NCBI GenBank assembly: GCA_006937955.1
Contig: SSNP01000290.1
Coordinates: 222,570 to 286,569 of the forward strand
Origin: Pachypanchax playfairii
Lineage: Eukaryota > Chordata > Actinopteri > Cyprinodontiformes > Aplocheilidae
Direction: 5' to 3'
Length of the DNA stretch: 64,000 nt
The position numbers were made by a program, and so were the translations under genes. Below are positions 1 through 11,249 of the stretch, one piece after another; positions within the stretch are counted from its first letter, which is position 1, and each line of letters begins with the position of its first letter. The notes beneath the pieces were generated by a model that saw only the letters and a list, made by a program, of their open reading frames with translations, made no database searches and was not told the DNA's origin.

Positions 1-888
1 GAATAAAATCTGTTAACTCTACAGTGCTAACAAACGTACAAATTTACCAGTTTTTGTCAAATAAAAATTGGTTTATCATCAGTTTAAAAAGCTTCAGCAA
101 CTTTATTTTTTTATTTTTGAGGCATTTTGCAGAATCGTGACGCAAAGACCTTGACAAAAGGAAGTAACTATTCAGGGTTAGTTGGTGTTAAATTTTTATA
201 TTACTTTCATTTAACATTTACAATCACTATTTGGTTTTACGGATACTTGGGAAAACTTTCAAACTTTCTGATTAAATTGAACCTTTTTGCGAAGACAACA
301 CACATGCAGCAAAAAAAGAAACATGTCAAGGTCACTCACTGATATCAAGCTCAAACCTGGCCACATGCCCAGGGACCTTTACTCAAAAATAGGGTTCTGC
401 AACCTGAAGCTCTGGAGCAACATATGGCCCTTCAGCCCCTCAGACGTGGCTCCTTGACCAAACTACATGAACCTGAGTAACAACAGGAAATGGATCATTC
501 TAGCAGTTTATTTCCTGCTTTTATTTGAACAGGGAATTTCTGCAGCATAAATACATTAATATTACAAATAGGTTGTTCTGCCTGTGTGAACTGATTCCAT
601 AACCAGAACTGAACAAACACGACTTGAGTTTGACTGTAAAATGCAGCGATCAGTCGAACTTTGATCTGTTTATGAATCTTTCTGACCTGCAGTCAGTCTG
701 ACTCTCCTGATCCAACACAAAACAACATTACTGCATCAGAATTGAGCTAAAATGAATTAAAAGTATGAAATAGTTTTGAAAATCTCTATTTTTGCAATTT
801 CAAAAGGCAATTCAAACATGACAGTGTTGTATTAAACAATAATTCTTCATATAACAGAAACAAAGACCTGATAACAGACTGACACCTG
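1..888. other. noncoding stretch with one repeat relic
   Basis: AT-rich sequence with no credible ORF. Positions about 390-470 resemble a common fish repeat whose core reads like 'gttctgcaacctg...gctctggagc...atggc.cttcagcccct'. That identification is from memory of the family and is not backed by a second copy in this window. I see nothing else recognisable. Confidence 0.4.
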
Positions 889-1197
889 CAGGGCCGGCCC
901 TGAGCTGCATGGTGCCCTTGGCGAAAAAGGGTTTTGGCGCCCCCTATTGCCCAGAACAGAAACAACATAACTCAATAACTGGATTACATTGCAAAAAATT
1001 ATTATTTATACTAAAATAAACAGTAGAGATGATACATATATATATATATATATATATATCATCTATATATTTAATTATTACTTATTTTGCTCTTTACATG
1101 AGATGAATGGTGTGTCCAACAGTTTGTTCAAAAAAAAAAAAAAGCAGAGGGCGCCCTAGGCAATTGCCTAATCTGCCTATGCTCAGAACCGGCCCTG
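889..1197. mobile_element. hAT-type MITE, family 1, copy 1
   Basis: A non-autonomous DNA transposon of 309 bp with no coding capacity. The left end begins CAGGGCCGGCCCTGAGCTGC and the right end reads CAGAACCGGCCCTG, forming terminal inverted repeats. The element is flanked by gacacctg (881-888) and aacacctg (1198-1205), an 8-bp target duplication with one mismatch, as expected for hAT transposases. Two further copies lie at 26119 and 60547 in the opposite orientation. This copy contains a (TA)n run at about 1035-1059 and a poly-A run that the others lack. The superfamily call rests on target length and the CAG start. Confidence 0.88.
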
Positions 1198-3474
1198 AAC
1201 ACCTGAGACACTTTAAAAAAGTAAAAGTTATTTTCTTCTTTGGAGATTTAAGTAACAAGTTGCCAAACTACATCCATCCAACCATTTATTATAACAGTTT
1301 GTTCCTGTTCAGGATCTTGGTGGATGCAGGTGTTTATCTGCAGCTGCCTGAAGAACAATCTGTTTGTTTACTTTTATAAACATAAGGGTGGAACTTAACA
1401 GTTTACCTGTAAGTGGGTGACTTATTGTATATATAGTTTTATATTAATTTCAAGTGTTAAAAGGACTTTGGGGCTCTTAACCATACAACACCCAAGTATC
1501 ACACAGGCCAAATATCTTGGCAATAGTTTCTCTCCATCCCCGTCTGTGATCCATGTGGTGCTGACCTGTGATTGGACCATTGTTGTATGTGAAATCAACT
1601 ACAATGTGCACAATTTTCCATAAAGTTCTTCTCTTCTTTTCAAAACCTTTTGATCCATTGCTCTTACACAAACAGTAACATAATTATTACAGTATATTTA
1701 GTTTTTGTTTCAATATTTGTGTTTTGTTTTGCTGCTAGCTCAGTGTGCACTGAGTCCCTGTGCTGTGTGCATTCAGGTGGTTTGGTTGTTTTGTCTGAAG
1801 GTGTCAACCTCTGACATGGTCCCCTTTTCTGAACTTTACTTATAAAATGTTAGTAATAAGTGGTTCCTTGTGTATTTGTGGAGTTTATATTAAGCAATAT
1901 TTACCTGAGTTCTAAGTCAGTCTGTACAATGTTTGATCTAAATGTATTCTGCAGTAAGTGGTTTGTGATCAGATATCAGTGGATTAAACAGTACCTGATC
2001 ACATTAGCTGGTTATTTGATAAATATGATGATGATCATCTGGTGCATTCACTCATTATGGTTTTCCAGGACATGCGCCTGTTAATATGGGCTCCTGAGGC
2101 TCTTGGTCCTGCTTAGGCTGAGACTGTTTGACTAAAGTCTTTGTTTCAGGCATTAAAATACTTCTGCATGTTAAACATGTTTACAAAAGGCACTTTATAT
2201 GGTTAAAAACTGATTTTTAAGCAGAACCGACACGTAAATGAGAACATGTGAATATAAAATGCATAACTAATCTGTTTCATCTTTGTTTCTCTTTCTCATG
2301 TCTGTTGCTGTGCTGATCATGTTGATGCCTGACAGGTAAGCCCATTTTGAATTCTTATATATGTTTCTAGACTGTGTTAACATAAACGTACCAGAGCCTA
2401 AGAAATATCTATTTTTATGTCCAACATGCAAAACTACCAGCAGGTGTTTTTATATATATACCTCACATCACACAGGCATTACTTAAAAGTGATGTGGAAC
2501 TAAGTTGGCCCTGAGTACTCGCTTATTATTGCCTCCCAAAGTTAAGTAATGCAAGTATTAGAGAAGGTCTTCCTCATACAAGAGCCTGATGATTTTGGTG
2601 CCTGGAGGCAAGCTGTCATTGGCAGACTTGGAAACTGCAACAAGCAGAATATTGATTTCAAAAAGAAAAATAAAGCAGATTTCGGATGAGTTCCACAAGG
2701 TTGCTTGTTCACAGAGAAAGCAAGTAATAGGTATGCAAAATACATCCCTATGCACAGTGCAGCGCAGCAGAAAACATTTCAGCAGAGCTTGCATACTTGC
2801 ATTTGTTTGAAGATATGAAGGCTATTGTTTTCCCCCTGGAGGAATTTGGCTTGGTGGAGGAGGACATTTTTTTCTGAATTGTTTTCAGTTTTGCGGTGGT
2901 TGAAAAGAGATGTGTAATGAATCTGTTTATGAGCTGCTACAGAAAAGAAACATTAGAAAATGAGTATTTGTTGATGGGAATTTAAGGACTGCTGAAAATC
3001 TAATGGGAGGAAAACACATTCACACAACCATGACAGCATGTTGCTAAATAGATGGAAAGGAAAACAGTGATCAAGTTGCTGCCTGGTCCTTGAACATTGT
3101 TTATTTCTGGTAAATGTATTGGTTTGAATTTGATGATCATATTCTGATCCAGTTTATGTACCTACAAGTCTGGAGCAGCCACTTATCTTAGTTTAATCTT
3201 GTCAAGCGAGGCATAACTGACCAAACACTTGAGACTCTCACATTGAGTACACCGTTTATTGACTTTCTTAATCACAACCTCAGAGGACACTTCAAGCTGA
3301 AACCCTTTAAAACTGCATCAAGTTAGTGGTGTTTGGGGGTTTTTTGTTGTTGTTTTTTCTTCATATACATTTTTTGATCAGATCCAATGTGTGACAGTAA
3401 TGTAGGAAAACCGAACAGACCTACTGTTGGGTATTTTTAATATGGCATATGCATGATCATGTTTTGGCCCGTGT
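1198..3474. other. noncoding stretch, nothing recognised
   Basis: AT-rich sequence with scattered short open frames in all phases. The 73-78 residue frames around 2542-2810 overlap on both strands with no codon structure or recognisable motif. I see no repeat copy, RNA gene or convincing exon here. Confidence 0.5.
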
Positions 3475-3645
3475 ATTTATGTGTGTGTTTAAGCAAAATG
3501 TCTCAAATTACTTGATGGATTTTAATTACACTCATAGAAAGTTATCAGTGGAGGTACATCTACAACCATGTAATTTTTCCAGTATCTTTTAATACAGCCA
3601 CCACAGCTAATCAAAATTAGCTAACACAAAACTGGCTATGACTTT
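3475..3645 (+). repeat. old fish interspersed repeat, left part
   Basis: The tract from the 'tgtgtgtttaagcaaaatg' segment through 'ggaggtacatctacaacca' to 'ctaatcaaaattagctaac' resembles a repeat common in teleost genomes. It seems to continue after the MITE at 3646-4405, where 'ggatttacaggcatggagc' and 'tctccaagcactaac' follow in the expected order. The family name is not given because I recall the sequence but not a reliable label. Confidence 0.45.
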
Positions 3646-4405
3646 GGCTTTGTCCCAATGCCCGCACTGCACCCTATGGTCTTCCACGAAGTGCACTTAG
3701 CAGAAGGGCATATAAGGGCTGGAAGTGCGTAGTGAACAAGTGCGCACAAATAGCAGTATTGGGACAACGAGCACTACGTGCCACAGCGTTCTTTCTCCAT
3801 GACAACCAAAATGACAGTACCGGTCGCTGTTTGCACCATTTTCATACCATTTTCACACCATTTTCATACAAATGATTTTATAACTCCAACAAATATTTAT
3901 TTTGAGGAGAATGAAGCGCAGGAACCAAAGGAGGTGTATAAGACAGAATAAGTGATTAAACTGTTAGTATATCATGGCCGAATATACACGTTAGTACCGT
4001 TATTAATTCATTATATTTTTCATTAGATACTGTATGTGACACATCTATCCAACAGAGAATCAATCGATTGTAATTACACATCTAGACAATAAAATAAAAT
4101 ATTGATTATTTGGATTCTACACTTGAGAAAACGTATTTTTGGTTCGGATGGTTCAGCCATTGCTCCACCTTCTCCTTCTTCCGTCAAAATTCACACGCAG
4201 CAATGCATTGTGGGAAATACCCTTCACTGAAGTCTGCACTGGTGCAGACTTCGGCAAAGTGCGGATCAAGCGTTCGAAAGGGGCGGAGCCAAGGGCACGA
4301 CTCTCCACTCTTGGAGAATTGGGACACCCTACGCACTTGCGCCCCTCATCGGGAACGTGCATTTGAAGTGCTCAAGGGCACAACTGCGGGTATTGGGACA
4401 GAGCC
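3646..4405. mobile_element. MITE with GGCTYTGTCCCAAT termini
   Basis: A 760-bp non-autonomous element. The left end reads GGCTTTGTCCCAATGCCCGC. The right end, read on the other strand, is GGCTCTGTCCCAATACCCGC. These inverted repeats match at all but two positions over 20 bases. Both ends are bordered by ttt (3643-3645 and 4406-4408), a candidate 3-bp target duplication. Three-base targets suggest PIF-Harbinger, but that superfamily prefers TWA, so the assignment is open. Subterminal 'agtgcac' and 'gtgcgtag' motifs recur. The 107-, 75- and 69-residue frames inside overlap each other on both strands and look spurious. Confidence 0.75.
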
Positions 4406-4494
4406 TTTGTTGGATTTACAGGCATGGAGCTAAAAAAATCACATATGTTGCTTAACAATCACCCCAAAATAATCTCCAAGCACTAACTGATTAC
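4406..4494 (+). repeat. old fish interspersed repeat, right part
   Basis: Continuation of the repeat at 3475-3645 after the MITE. Joining '...ctggctatgac' to 'tttgttggatttacaggc' restores the order I expect for this family, so the MITE probably landed inside it. The assignment rests on recall of the family and not on a paralogue in the window. Confidence 0.4.
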
Positions 4495-4587
4495 TCAAGA
4501 TTTTTGTTTCCACTATTTGCTGTTGGACCCAACCCTGTCTGCCCCACAGATTTGACTAAAGCTATTTGAAAGTAACATTATACATAT

Positions 4588-5140
4588 GCTGCTTTTCCAC
4601 AGACAGAACACAGTGCAGCTCGGTTCACTTTAGCCCCCTGCGGACCCTTTTCCACCACCTTTCTCGGGTCTTAACCGCGTCATTCCGCACCAACCCGGCC
4701 TCTTTTTTCAGACCACCTCCTCGGTGGTCCGAAGCGGCCCAAAGCGGGCCCACACACCCACCTGTCTAGTGATTGGTCCAGTAAACTGCTACCAGTGACA
4801 CGACTACCTACGTAGTGGTAGCCTTGGATTGGCCCGGTTGTGTGTGGTGTCCACGTGGTGTGATATGGAAGCGCTCCAGCAAAAGGCTTTAAAAAAAACT
4901 CCCAGCAACCATACAAATATTTTATTTTTAAATACAATTGACTTGGGACAATGGCGACTTCTTCCACAAGAACCAAAAATCAAACCAACCAAAATGAACC
5001 ACAGACAGAGTGCAAAGTACAAAAACACACGTATATCCGCCATTGTTGTTGTTTTTTGACTTTTGCGCGCCACTTTTCATAGCCAGATGGGCACTCCCAT
5101 ATTCCCACTTACGTCCGCTTTATGTTTCCACCACCTCAAG
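4588..5140. mobile_element. probable MITE relic with an internal ORF
   Basis: The left side 'tgcttttccacagac' and the right side 'ctttatgtttccaccacc' resemble the ends of teleost MITEs whose termini read as TTTTCCAC-type inverted repeats. The interior is unusually GC-rich for the window and holds the cggtggtccgaagcgg palindromic area. The exact borders and target duplication could not be fixed, so the coordinates are approximate. Confidence 0.35.
4804..5043 (-). pseudogene. ORF inside MITE relic, MADIR-start, hydrophobic
   Basis: An 80-codon frame reads leftward from an ATG at 5041-5043, inside the MITE relic. It begins MADIRVFLYFALCLWF, giving a strongly hydrophobic N-terminal segment like a signal anchor, and later residues are mixed. 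The frame also has an upstream in-frame start ten codons earlier. It may be the remains of the first exon of an autonomous element's protein or a captured host exon, or chance. I do not recognise a family, and nothing shows that it is expressed. Confidence 0.25.
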
Positions 5141-6556
5141 CGAGTTGGTCTTTAACTGAAGCTTTGTTTAGACTTATAGACATATTGTCTGCAGTACCAG
5201 TAAAACACCCACTTCATAATGGGGTGATGCCTATACCCCGTTAATCACAGATGTTTTATTGATACACAAAGCATCTCTAAAAAACCCTTATGCAATATTC
5301 AGGTGTTCTTTTACTTTTTTATCCAGCACATTCACACTAAAAAATATTTTGTAGCTTCTGCAATGTGACTTCTTTTCTCACCTGTAAAATTGTCAGCAGG
5401 AGACTGAGACAACTGATTATTAAAGAAAGAAATATTTCGCTTTGTCAAAAAAACAGCTCTTCACTGATATTAAAATCCTGAGATAGTGCACCAGAGTGTG
5501 AGTGTCTGATTTGTATGATAATTTGTGTTACACCCGGGATGTCGTGTCCAAAGAAATATCAACAACAAAAACTAAAACAGTCCATCATGTGCAGCAGGAA
5601 TAGTATAAAAATGATTTCTTGGAGCCATCATTCCTATCCAAGAGTATTTCTGTGGGTGGTAGTACAATTTCTACACAACCATGCTGCGAAAAATGAAAGC
5701 ATGTTGGACTTGTCCTTTTTTCCCTGTGTGATTTACTTCAAGTCAGACAATAATCAGAAACCTCAGCTCAAACCTCAGTCCGGTATTCTTTTGAATTTCA
5801 GGTCTACACATTTCTCCATGCCTCCACCCCCAGCCTGTTTTTTCTTCTTTATTCTTTTGCATTCATGGCACCACTCTGGATTTTTTTGCAGGGCAGCAAC
5901 ATGACACATCAGCTGCCAGTGTATTGTCAAGATCACTCAGTTACATGAGAGATGTGTCTGTCTTGTTTGTTGCCGCTGCTCTGCTGAGACAGGCTTCTAG
6001 CGCTGTCCACCTGCTTGGCTCCCATCTCACACTCCGAACTGGAGCAGTCTTCCCACGTAAATTGAACCCCTCGCCATGAGGCTGTCTCTGCGAAATACGG
6101 CCATGCCGCCTCACAGCCTGTGATTTATCAGGGTCAGCCTCCCACGGCTCAAAGCCGCGCTGAAAGACCCAAGTATAAGCCTGCTCTTACCCATCCCACC
6201 TTACAGAAGAAGCAAGCATTTGTGTGTGTGATCTACTTCTTCAGCATGCACACACATATAAAGCTGTACATTCATTTTTAAGCATGTGTAGGGTGAAGTT
6301 CAGACTACTAATATGGAGCTGAAGTAGCCCTCACTGGGTCTTTGTGGATAGATGTTGATAGTTTTAGCAGAGAAGTGGGACCTACATGAACTGCTTATAT
6401 AGAAATATGAATCACTTTTAATAGAGCTCAAAGGCCAAAATCTTTTAACAAAAGCAGTTATTCAAATACATCTAAATGGACATAGATGTAAGGGAAATTA
6501 TCAAAAAAAAAAAAGACCAGCGTGTTGAATAGTAAAACCAAGATGAGACTTGAACT
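5141..6556. other. noncoding stretch, possible conserved block 5940-6190
   Basis: No gene or repeat recognised. The part at about 5940-6190 is less AT-rich than its surroundings and free of low-complexity runs, the texture often seen in vertebrate conserved noncoding elements. Conservation cannot be assessed from one sequence. The 129-residue frame at 5515-5904 has no motif and looks like chance. Confidence 0.35.
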
Positions 6557-6560
6557 TTAA

Positions 6561-7132
6561 AGAGGCCCTTCCATTAAAAACGTTTTTTCTGAGGTTTCTG
6601 TTGAATATTTTATCTCCACAGGTGTTCTAACCTTCATAGTGGGGGTGAAAACAGGTCAACAACTTCTCTTTCAGTTTTTATCTCTCAAACTACGCAGGTG
6701 GCGATAAAACCCGACTTCGAACCGTAGGTACTTGTTTTGTCACAACTCTTTTGTTCGTTAGTACTCGGCAGCTCCCGCAGTTGAAACCACGCCTAGCATG
6801 CTGCTGGCTAAAAGCTGTAGCATAAGATGTAGCAAACAGAAAGAGACTACGTGTCTGTTACCATGCGCAGCGGGGCAGGAAAGAGTATTCTTTGCTCTCA
6901 TAGGCTAGTTGGTTAGCCAATCAGAGTTCAGCAAATTTGAATAATGAATATGAACGAGCTGCTGACGAAGCCTGACGGAAGGAGCCGGATCCACCCGAAT
7001 TTTAATGCAGACAGATTGAAAGGTCTGTTAATCAGTGTTTCCTGACCTTTTTTAGATATAAAATGTTTCATATTACTGGTTAATACTTAAGAAATAACCA
7101 CAAAGTCCTGAAATTTGTATGAAATGGCCTCT
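6561..7132 (+). mobile_element. TTAA-target MITE, family A, copy 1 (full length)
   Basis: A 572-bp non-autonomous element bounded by TTAA at 6557-6560 and 7133-7136. The left end reads AGAGGCCCTTCC and the right end, on the other strand, AGAGGCCATTTC. A second copy at 8712 (inverted) and a third at 45894 (same orientation) share the interior, including the stretch around 'ggttagccaatcagag'. TTAA targets are used by piggyBac and Kolobok transposases. The AG start does not fit the usual CCC-type piggyBac terminus, so Kolobok-like is an alternative. Confidence 0.88.
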
Positions 7133-7136
7133 TTAA

Positions 7137-8707
7137 AGAATGAGGAAATTCATATACACAGAAATATTCATACACTCATCAAACATCAGAAGAAAGATGA
7201 CTTTTATACATTCACTTCTTCAGCTAACCCTCATACAGTGTGTATGTGCACGTGTCTGTACATTTACACACCATTAGAGATGTGCACTAATGCAAATGTA
7301 AAAGGCATCATAGAAATGAAAACAGGGTTGGAGTAATGTCCTGCTTTCTGTGGACAAACCCAACAGCTGAACAGGAATGTCGCCATCTTTGTTCTGCATG
7401 ACCCTTGAAACACACAAGTGCCGTGATTATAACAGTTATAGTCACCTGCTGTCATGTATGTTTGAAAAACAATAAGGCACCATATGTCCGTTCCTTTTTT
7501 TGTCATGCGTCCCAGGATGCAGCTGAAAAACGTACATTACCAGCCCTGAAAACAATTGGCCAGTGAAAAATGAGTCGATCTTAGGAGAAAAAAGAAGGTA
7601 CTTGAATTAAACTGAAATGTAGCATTAACCCAACTGAGCATTGATTAATGCAGCATCTAAAAGACTTTAAATACGGGTCAGGCACAGCTAGAGAGACTGT
7701 TTGAATGGGCTTTTGTCTCTTGGTTTAAGACCAGATACAACCAGCTCCAAGATTAGATAATCCCTTTAAAACAGGTTTTAATTAATAGAGTTTGAATTTG
7801 TATCATAATTAGGGTTCATCTTAAATGTTACCGTTCGGTCTTTTATTTGAATCATTATTCAGAGTTATTTTGTGATTATAACCTGTAATGAATCATGTAT
7901 AACCTGCTGCATGTGTTTGAAAATGTGGTCTGTTCTTTCTGTTTGCTGCTGTGATCCCTGAGTGACCCCCATCAGTGTGGAGCCAAATCTAAAGTCTCAC
8001 TCAGACCTCATAAAACACATATTAAACCGGGTTAAAACTGCTTCAATTTTCCAGTCTTCTAAAACTTTTTTTTTCTTTTACTTTCAAAGTACCAGCACAT
8101 ATTTTAGATGGAAGAACTATCCACATCCTTCAAGGCCATGTAAGAATCCACTTATCTGAAAAAATTAACTAATACTTTGATGATACCTCAAAGGAAATGT
8201 CATTGTTATAGTCAAAATTTAAAGGAAGAATATTTGCATTAAAAATAAAATAGAAGCTAAAATTTTGTTTTGAAGTTGTTGGGGCTTTGGAGTTAGAGCA
8301 GATGGAGAGATGTAGCTGAAAGCTCCAGAGATGACCATTGTTACACTAGGGTATATTGTTTTTTGTAGCCTGGCAGTGACTGAGTTGGTGGCATCACTTG
8401 CAGCTTCAACAAGAAACACAGTTAATCCATCTCAGCAGAGATTATGGACAGTAACTCAGTTTAGTATTAAGAATATCAAACCCAGTTCCTCAGAAGCATG
8501 TTCTCAGTCTATCTGCTTGTTTCTGCAGTCAAGGTTTGTTGTATCCCTTCTGTCTTCAGTGTCCTGGGATTATTTGTACTTGCTAGAAATGTCCAGGTTT
8601 CCAATCAAGGATTTACACTTGTTTTACACTTGAACTACAACTGAATTCTCAACATTTTTTAATCAGCTAATTTCACATGTAAACAATCTTTGTCTTGGTA
8701 TAGATAC
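7137..8707. other. noncoding stretch between two inverted MITE copies
   Basis: I recognise no gene, RNA or repeat in this 1.57-kb spacer. The open frames are short and unsupported. It would form the loop if the flanking inverted family A copies paired. Confidence 0.5.
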
Positions 8708-8711
8708 TTAA

Positions 8712-9141
8712 AGAGGCCATTTCATACACATTTCAGGACTTTGTGGTTATTTCTTAAGTATTAACCAGTAATATGAAACATGTTATATCTAAAAAATGTC
8801 AAGAAACACTGATTAACAGACCTTTCAATCTGTCTGCATCAAATTTCGGGTGGTTCCGGCCCCTTCCGTCAGGCTGCTTCGTCAGCATATTCATTATTCC
8901 AATTTGCTGGACTATGAGAGCAAGGTATACTGTTTCCTGCCCCGCTGTACATGGCAACATCAGACGTTGTGTCTTCCTGTTTGCTACGTCTTATGCTAAT
9001 AGCTTTTTAGTGAGCAGCTGAAAAAGACTGAAAGATAAGTTGTTGACCTGTTTTCACACCCACTATGAAGGTAAGAACACCTGTGGAGCTAAAATATTCA
9101 ACAGAAACCTTAGAAAAAACATTTTTAATGGAATGGCCTCT
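8712..9141 (-). mobile_element. TTAA-target MITE, family A, copy 2 (inverted, shortened)
   Basis: A 430-bp copy bounded by TTAA at 8708-8711 and 9142-9145. Its left end AGAGGCCATTTC equals the right end of the copy at 6561 read on the other strand, so the two are inverted relative to each other. It is about 140 bp shorter than the full copies, with material missing from the middle (the region equivalent to the 'ctacgcaggtggcgataaa' block). The base before the left TTAA is C, which shows the target is TTAA and not a longer T run. Confidence 0.87.
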
Positions 9142-9145
9142 TTAA

Positions 9146-10648
9146 CATTCATAACAATAAATATCAAATTTGATGGCAGATTTCCTCAAGGATCACCCAA
9201 CAAAGACTGAGTAATACTTCAAAATTCTGTTAGCAAAAAAAAAAAAAAAAATTTAAAGTACAAAAAAAAAATAGTTCACACTTACTACAATAGGTTTCTA
9301 CTGAATATAATTCTTTATGTTTTTAAAGATGTCTCCCTTTATAACTGTTGAGTGGTATCACTTCTACAGAGGACCTTTATTTTTCATCTACCTTGCTTTT
9401 TAGCCTCCCAATAACTGTTCACTGATAAATGGATAAACATATTTTTTCATTAGTCTGTAAGTGATAGCTGTGATTTAATAAAAATGTCAATGAGAATACA
9501 AATTCAGTCTTCGATGAAAAAACTAACATGATTAGATAAAAACATACATTTAGGACCTTCCTGACTGATTCCAGTGCATTCCAAGGTATTTATAAGGAAC
9601 ATCTGAAATTTCTCCTCGCTGTGGTAAAACCAAAAATAAGAATGGTAAACCAAAGCAGCTTTGTTCTAACATTTTAGAGTTATACAGATTTCTTTTTATA
9701 CAGACAGCAAGACAATTAGAGAGAGAAAAAAACCTGAGTTCTGACACCTCACCTGCTGGTTTGCAGCACAAGGCATTGTGTAGGTGTGATTTTTGAACAC
9801 ATTTCCCCCTGAGAAGCAGACATGTCTACAAATAAATATGGATTTTTAGGAATAATCAACTTTTTTCATCTAAAATTAAAATGTTATTCTGATCATTGCG
9901 GTATCCTCAAGCTCAACAATACTGTCAGTCTCAGGGTGTGGGGAGTCCCTGCAGGTTTGATGAGTATAAAACTAATTAACTCTTCTACTGTGGCTTTTGC
10001 AGCTACTGCAACACAAACCAGTCGATCATCCTTCACAGCTACTTGGATGTAAAGCAGCTGGTAAAAGCCTTTTTAGAAAGGTTTTTCGTCTCTGCACCAA
10101 ATTATTGAGGCAATTGTTGTCTAGGTTTTTGATCAGTCCCTTTTATACGAATGTTTTCTCAGTCTCTGACAGACTTTGCTTGTTGGCTTGTGGCATTGAT
10201 TCTTCAGGTCTGTCCACCCACAGTCATCAAATAGCCAAAGGATGGACAAACACATAGGCATTACTCACAGATGCAGCATAACGCTGCTTTTTCACCACCT
10301 CGCTCTGGACTTCATCCTCACAATATGGATGCCTCTGGTAGAACTGCTGGCTTTGAAGTCATCTGAAATCCCACACTCTGCACCTTTTTTATTTTTTGTC
10401 ACTTGTTTTTCACTTGTTTATTTGTTTTTTTTATTAGCAATTGCTGTTAAAAGGAGAAACTCAAGATATAAGATTTTTTGCTTGTGTTTGTTGGGGAAGG
10501 TGGGGGGTATTGTATTGGTAGTGTTAACTAAATATCTCATGAATCACAGGATAGATTGTGTAAAAAAATCTGAAAAAGTTCTTGTTACACATACATATAC
10601 AGATTTAACCCATTTCAAGATTCATTATTTCACCAATGCTAACTCACC
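9146..10648. other. noncoding stretch
   Basis: Homopolymer A runs at 9234-9251 and 9263-9271. The part at 9890-10380 is richer in GC and open in more than one frame, with many Leu/Ser codons, but no frame has a motif and splice signals are not evident. I see no gene or repeat that I can name. Confidence 0.45.
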
Positions 10649-10651
10649 TTA

Positions 10652-11246
10652 CGCCTGGTTCACACAGCAGGATTTTTACAGTATCGCAAGAGCTTCACAC
10701 ACAAACTGAAAAAAAAATTGTGCATGTTCCTGTTCTGCTCCTACCGTGTGTGGTATCTCATCGTGTCATGTGGCCACATGGAGTGATTTCATTCTTCACA
10801 TTCTCAATATAAACGGGAACTCTCACCAAAAAACTCTGAAACCTTGTGAAATCAGTGTGACTTGCTCCATGTCAGCTGTTTTTGTTTTGCATTCCTTTCT
10901 CTTTTTCAAGAGTGCTGTCAAGAATCACCTCACTTTTTCTTCGTTGGCTGGACAAGCATCCTGTCACCTTGCTTTCTGATTGGCTATACGCTGCGCTGAG
11001 CTGGCTGCATGCTAGGGTCTTCCCACAACACACCACACACAGACCTATATCGGACCGGGACAATCCAACATGTTGGATCTCCCCGATTGAACCTCCTTGC
11101 GAGCGGACCCGATCGCTCTTAACACACCACACACAGCATGAATATCAGTTAAGACTATCTTAAGAGCCGTCCCGATAATCAGGGCTTGTCGGAAGGGTAA
11201 AATCAGGGCAAAATCTGAATGAGAATCTTGGCATGTGGATCAGGCT
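10652..11246. mobile_element. PIF-Harbinger-like MITE
   Basis: About 595 bp. The left end reads CGCCTGGTTCACACAGCAGG. The right end, on the other strand, reads AGCCTGATCCACATGCC, a degraded inverted repeat of the same type. TTA flanks both sides (10649-10651 and 11247-11249), matching the TWA targets of PIF-Harbinger. No transposase is present. The short frames inside, including an overlapping pair at 10872-11163 on opposite strands, look like chance. Confidence 0.65.
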
Positions 11247-11249
11247 TTA

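Noticed and set aside
10242..10709. 155-codon plus-strand frame, partly hydrophobic
   Set aside because: It runs through T-rich low complexity and into the Harbinger-like MITE that starts at 10652, so it cannot be one gene.
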